From assembly GCA_965146665.1 (NCBI GenBank), contig CBCTHE010000002.1, positions 186,001 through 250,000 on the forward strand: a stretch of 64,000 bases of DNA, read 5' to 3'. Numbering within the stretch: position 1 is the stretch's first letter; every line of letters begins with the position of its first letter. The translations under genes and the position numbers were made by a program. The stretch comes from Ructibacterium sp965146665 (lineage in GTDB: Bacteria; Bacillota; Clostridia; Monoglobales; Monoglobaceae). The notes beneath the pieces were generated by a model. It worked only from the letters and a program-made list of their open reading frames with translations. It searched no databases and was not told the origin of the DNA. Positions 61,291-64,000 of the stretch are shown in pieces.

Positions 61291-61689
61291 ATGGCAAAAA
61301 AAATATTCAGAAGTCTGATGCTTGGTATTATTGTCTTTTCCGTGGCTATTTTAGCGGGCTATCTCTCCTATGTGGTGACCTACCACTACCAGACCGAAAA
61401 GCTGGCCGAGACCGTCATGCCTCAGGATGTGGCGGAGGCCGCCCCGGTCTACCAGAACACGCAGCCCCTGCAGGACAGCCAGGTGACCGCCGTGGACCAC
61501 TATGTCGCGCGGTTTGAAAACAACGACATCTCCATCTACACCTCTTCCGGCGGCAAGGAGTCCTTTCTCTACAGCCTGGACGTCTATGCCGGCGATCTGC
61601 CGGCAGAGGACATGGTACGCCTCCGAGAGGGTATTATTTTAAAAACAAAGCAGGAGCTGGCATCCTTTGAAGAGGATTTCACCAGCTGA
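61291..61689 (+). CDS. Membrane-anchored protein with BofC-like C-terminal domain
   Basis: 132 residues from ATG 61291; the ribosome site is weak. It has one N-terminal membrane segment (about 8-30), a short spacer, and a C-terminal module VDHYVARFENNDISIYTSSG...LYSLDVYAGDLPAEDMVRLREGI (cited in part) that resembles the BofC C-terminal domain, which in Bacillus acts in the forespore-mother cell checkpoint. Length is shorter than BofC. The assignment is by pattern only; a general envelope role next to PBP1A is equally possible. Confidence 0.6.
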   Translation: MAKKIFRSLMLGIIVFSVAILAGYLSYVVTYHYQTEKLAETVMPQDVAEAAPVYQNTQPLQDSQVTAVDHYVARFENNDISIYTSSGGKESFLYSLDVYAGDLPAEDMVRLREGIILKTKQELASFEEDFTS

Positions 61690-61990
61690 CCGCCGCCCGG
61701 TTCCGCTGTCTCAAAAGCGTTATATGAAAGCAGTATAACATAACAGAGAAACAGAAAGCAAGCTTTTCTCTATTTATTAGGAAGAATACCGGATCTTTTT
61801 GTTGAAAACGCACGGATTTACGCATTTCCCCCTCCTGTTTTTGTCTGTTTCGCAGAGGTTTCATCCAGTATTCAAAGGGCCTTGCGCGCCGCGGCGGCAT
61901 TGGCCCTTTTTCTGCTGTCCATCCTATAACAGCGCTAAAAGCGCAAAAGAGGGACAGCAGAAGCTGTCCCTTAACAACCGCGCGCGGCAA
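61690..61990. other. Gap between BofC-like gene and antiporter
   Basis: AT-rich then GC-rich DNA, 301 bases. It contains the leftward terminator at 61940-61970. No other feature is supported. Confidence 0.5.
61940..61970 (-). terminator. Terminator of the antiporter gene
   Basis: Read leftward: GGGACAGC (61970-61963), loop TTCT, GCTGTCCC (61958-61951), then TCTTTTGC. It lies 20 bases after the stop. Confidence 0.75.
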
Positions 61991-62941
61991 TCAGCGGATG
62001 ATGATATACGCGGTGTAAATCAGATAAACCGCCAGCATCGACGCCCCCACCGGCCGGCTGATTCGCTTGGCGGGCGCGGTGGCCGCATAGACCGCAAGAC
62101 TTACGCCCAGCAGGATGACCATGTCATAGATGGACAGAATATCAATGGCAATCGGGTGGAGCAGGGCTGAGAGGCCCAGCACAAACAGGATATTGAATAC
62201 GTTGGAGCCCACAATGTTGCCCCATGCCAGATCCACCTCTCCCTTGCGGCATGCCACCGCGGAGGTCATCAGCTCCGGCAGGGAGGTCCCCAGGGCCACA
62301 ATGGTCAGTCCGATCAGCGTATCGCTGACACCCATCATCCGGGCCAGGCCGGTGCTTGAGCTGACCACCAGCTTGCCGCCGATCACCACACCCGCGATTC
62401 CCACCAAAAACAGCAGAAGGCTCTTCCAGAAGGAGAATTCTGCCGGCGCCTCCTGACCGTCGCCCTGCATACCGTCCCTGATGTTGATATACATAAAAAC
62501 ACCCATGAACAGGAGCAGGATCAGCCCGTCACCCCGGCTGAGCAGCATGGTTTGCCCGCCGCCCAGTACCGTATCCAGACACAAAATCAGCAGGGCCGCC
62601 GTGATGACCAGATGAAAGGGGTAGTCCCGCGAGACCGCAATGGGTTTGATGGGAAGCGGCTTAATCATGGCGCAGACGCCGCCCACAACCAGCAGGTTGA
62701 ACAGGTTTGAGCCAATGGCGTTGGAAACCGAAATGGCGTTGTTTCCCTCCAGCGCGGCCGTAATGCTGACCGCCGCCTCCGGTGCGCTGGTCCCAAAGGC
62801 CACAATGGTCATGCCGATCACCAGGGTCGGGATATGAAATTTCCGCGCAAAGCCCACCGCGCCGTCCACCAGCAGGTCCGCGCCCTTCAGCAGCGCCACA
62901 AACCCCGCCAGAAGCAGCAGGATATTGATCAATACTGTCAT
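61991..62941 (-). CDS. Calcium/sodium antiporter (CaCA family, YrbG-like)
   Basis: 316 residues with ten membrane segments in two inverted repeats. Each repeat has the alpha motif: GMTIVAFGTSAPEAAVSITAAL near 43 with SNAIGSNLFNLLVVGG near 74, and GLTIVALGTSLPELMTSAVAC near 206 with GNIVGSNVFNILFVLG near 238. The Glu and Asn residues bind the cation. It exchanges Ca (or another divalent ion) for Na or H. Downstream of the Crp/Fnr gene by about 115 bases, on the same strand, perhaps cotranscribed. Confidence 0.93.
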   Translation of the reverse strand: MTVLINILLLLAGFVALLKGADLLVDGAVGFARKFHIPTLVIGMTIVAFGTSAPEAAVSITAALEGNNAISVSNAIGSNLFNLLVVGGVCAMIKPLPIKPIAVSRDYPFHLVITAALLILCLDTVLGGGQTMLLSRGDGLILLLFMGVFMYINIRDGMQGDGQEAPAEFSFWKSLLLFLVGIAGVVIGGKLVVSSSTGLARMMGVSDTLIGLTIVALGTSLPELMTSAVACRKGEVDLAWGNIVGSNVFNILFVLGLSALLHPIAIDILSIYDMVILLGVSLAVYAATAPAKRISRPVGASMLAVYLIYTAYIIIR

Positions 62942-63056
62942 GTCTTTAACTCCAATCTTCCCGGGACGCGGTCCCGCGGATTTTCTTTTGTATGCGAAAT
63001 AAACAAACGAACGTTTCCATTATAGTACAATACCCAATCCATGTCAATTCATACAT

Positions 63057-63707
63057 TCAGATATTTTTCAGCGTAACCTGCCGCTTTTCAATTTCCACGG
63101 CCCCTTCCCCGCGCATTTTCTTGATTTCACGCATCATGGCGCTCCGGTCAGAGCTGATATACTCCGCGAGAGAGCTCATGGAAAAGGGCAGGGTAAAGGT
63201 ATTGCTCCGGGCCAGATTGCGGCAGTACTGAAAATAACAGAGCAGTTTGTCACGTATGGAACGCTGGCTCAGAATTTCGATCCGGGAACTGAGGTAGACC
63301 GCCTTGGCAGAGACCAGTTCCAGCAGGTTTTCCACCAGCAGGCTGTGACAGACACAGGCCTTCTGACACCGCTTGGTCACATGTTCCTGCCCAATCAATA
63401 CCACCCTGCACCGCTCCGTGCAGACCGCCGTCACGCTGTCCTCTGCCCGGGAGTAAAAGGTGAACAGCCGGCCGAACACCCCCCCCGCCTCCAGCGCCTC
63501 CAATATGGTCCGGTTGCCGTTAATGTCAATCCGGACTACCTCCGCCTTTCCGGCGGTCAGAATTCCCACACAGTCCCGGTCCTCGGCAAAATCATAAACC
63601 ACCTGTCCGATGCGGAATTCCTTTTCCACCGCGTCAAAACACTGTACCATCCGCGCACACTCCTGCTCCGATATGCCCCGGAACAGGGATGTCTCTGCCA
63701 GTTTCAT
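63057..63707 (-). CDS. Crp/Fnr-family transcription regulator
   Basis: 216 residues. The cyclic-nucleotide-binding-type beta roll runs to about residue 115 (VGILTAGKAEVVRIDINGNRTILEAL near 47), followed by the dimer helix and a winged helix with recognition segment SLAEYISSDRSAMMREIKKM near 178-197. Cysteines are present (C17, C23, and a cluster CQKACVC near 113-119), so redox, cluster or heme sensing is possible. It is divergent from rubredoxin; a palindrome in the shared gap is a candidate site. Confidence 0.92.
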   Translation of the reverse strand: MKLAETSLFRGISEQECARMVQCFDAVEKEFRIGQVVYDFAEDRDCVGILTAGKAEVVRIDINGNRTILEALEAGGVFGRLFTFYSRAEDSVTAVCTERCRVVLIGQEHVTKRCQKACVCHSLLVENLLELVSAKAVYLSSRIEILSQRSIRDKLLCYFQYCRNLARSNTFTLPFSMSSLAEYISSDRSAMMREIKKMRGEGAVEIEKRQVTLKNI

Positions 63708-63788
63708 CGCTGCACCCGCTCTCTGTTCTCATCTTCTCCGCCCGCACAGCTGCAAGCGGAGGAAATTTTTTCTCTTTTCTCAATATTT

Positions 63789-63831
63789 TGTTGCAAATGC
63801 AACAGTTCTTGCATAAGTTTTATGCTACAAT
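63789..63831 (+). promoter_or_regulatory. Class II-type activator site and extended -10 of the rubredoxin gene
   Basis: Perfect palindrome TGTTGCAAATGCAACA (63789-63804) and an extended -10 TGC-TACAAT (63826-63831) with no good -35. If transcription starts seven bases after the -10 (63838), the palindrome centre lies at -41.5, the standard place for Crp/Fnr class II activation. A second partial palindrome GCATAA-GT-TTTATGC overlaps the spacer. Confidence 0.6.
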
Positions 63832-63880
63832 AAACACTAAGAAAAGTCAAGCCCATTTTACTATAAGGAGGAAATATTTT

Positions 63881-64000
63881 ATGAAAAAGTATGTATGCAC
63901 AGTCTGCGGTTATGTTTATGATGAGGCGGCCGGGGATCCGGACAACGGCATTGCGGCGGGCACCCCGTGGGAAAACGTGCCGGATGATTACGTCTGCCCG
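63881..64000 (+). CDS. Rubredoxin, 3' end cut by the window
   Basis: The first 40 residues are visible: MKKYVCTVCGYVYDEAAGDP with the CxxCG knuckle, then GTPWENVPDDYVCP, the start of the second iron-binding motif. The start follows ATAAGGAGG. Rubredoxin carries single electrons on one Fe(Cys)4 site, in anaerobes often to rubrerythrin or superoxide reductase. It is likely controlled by the divergent Crp/Fnr regulator. Confidence 0.95.
   Translation, partial: MKKYVCTVCGYVYDEAAGDPDNGIAAGTPWENVPDDYVCP

Overview
The window looks like chromosome of a Gram-positive anaerobe of the class Clostridia, most likely an Oscillospiraceae-type gut bacterium. The core genes are GC-rich, Shine-Dalgarno sites are strong (AGGAGG), and promoters are sigma-A-like with 17-base spacers. 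The gene content fits: CarD-like regulator, GlpP antiterminator, a BofC-like protein, rubredoxin, a PBP1A with a Gly/Ser tail, and mltG-trmR-rodA order. This placement is inference from gene content, not from a search.

Layout. 1-9660 is an accessory region. It holds the 3' part of a type II restriction-modification pair, a type III mod-res pair on the other strand, an AT-rich SGNH-type carbohydrate esterase, and an IS110-family element with a candidate bridge RNA. It ends next to a tRNA-Leu(CAA). 9955-12117 is topB. 12657-19710 is a rightward cell-envelope and housekeeping run: tagA-like glycosyltransferase, DJ-1-like protein, 5-formyl-THF cyclo-ligase, CPBP protease, mltG, trmR, rodA, CDF transporter. 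19768-25059 holds exoA, apbE, an amidohydrolase, a nitroreductase and a CarD-like regulator.

25334-33660 is a complete-looking ilvBN-ilvC-ilvD-leuCDB operon with its own promoter and terminator but no leuA. 33733-34376 is a divergent XRE regulator / 31-residue membrane peptide module. 34387-39541 is a leftward glycerol-3-phosphate operon (glpA, FAD oxidoreductase, DUF1667, glpP, mgtC-like) whose leader carries a terminator that fits GlpP control. A broken CE15-like esterase lies at its end. 39565-43773 encodes a 1402-residue secreted multidomain deacetylase.

43938-48735 is rightward: sirtuin, PII-like protein, frameshifted GNAT, ferredoxin-type aldo-keto reductase, Eis-like acetyltransferase, MGMT. 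48826-63707 is mostly leftward: sfsA, a C_GCAxxG_C_C protein, a polysaccharide deacetylase, gap, a polar amino-acid ABC transporter, glgP, PBP1A, a Ca/Na antiporter and a Crp/Fnr regulator. A rightward BofC-like gene and a rubredoxin cut by the window end are exceptions.

The least expected signals are non-coding. (1) Two copies of a 138-139 bp palindromic element (46837-46975, 50385-50522) are each sandwiched between duplicated copies of the local intrinsic terminator. (2) A second repeat (23657-23791, 48113-48237) ends exactly in the ribosome binding site and start codon of two unrelated genes. (3) A structured leader of IS110 fits a bridge RNA. (4) Palindromic operators sit at the rubredoxin, ilv and XRE/peptide promoters.
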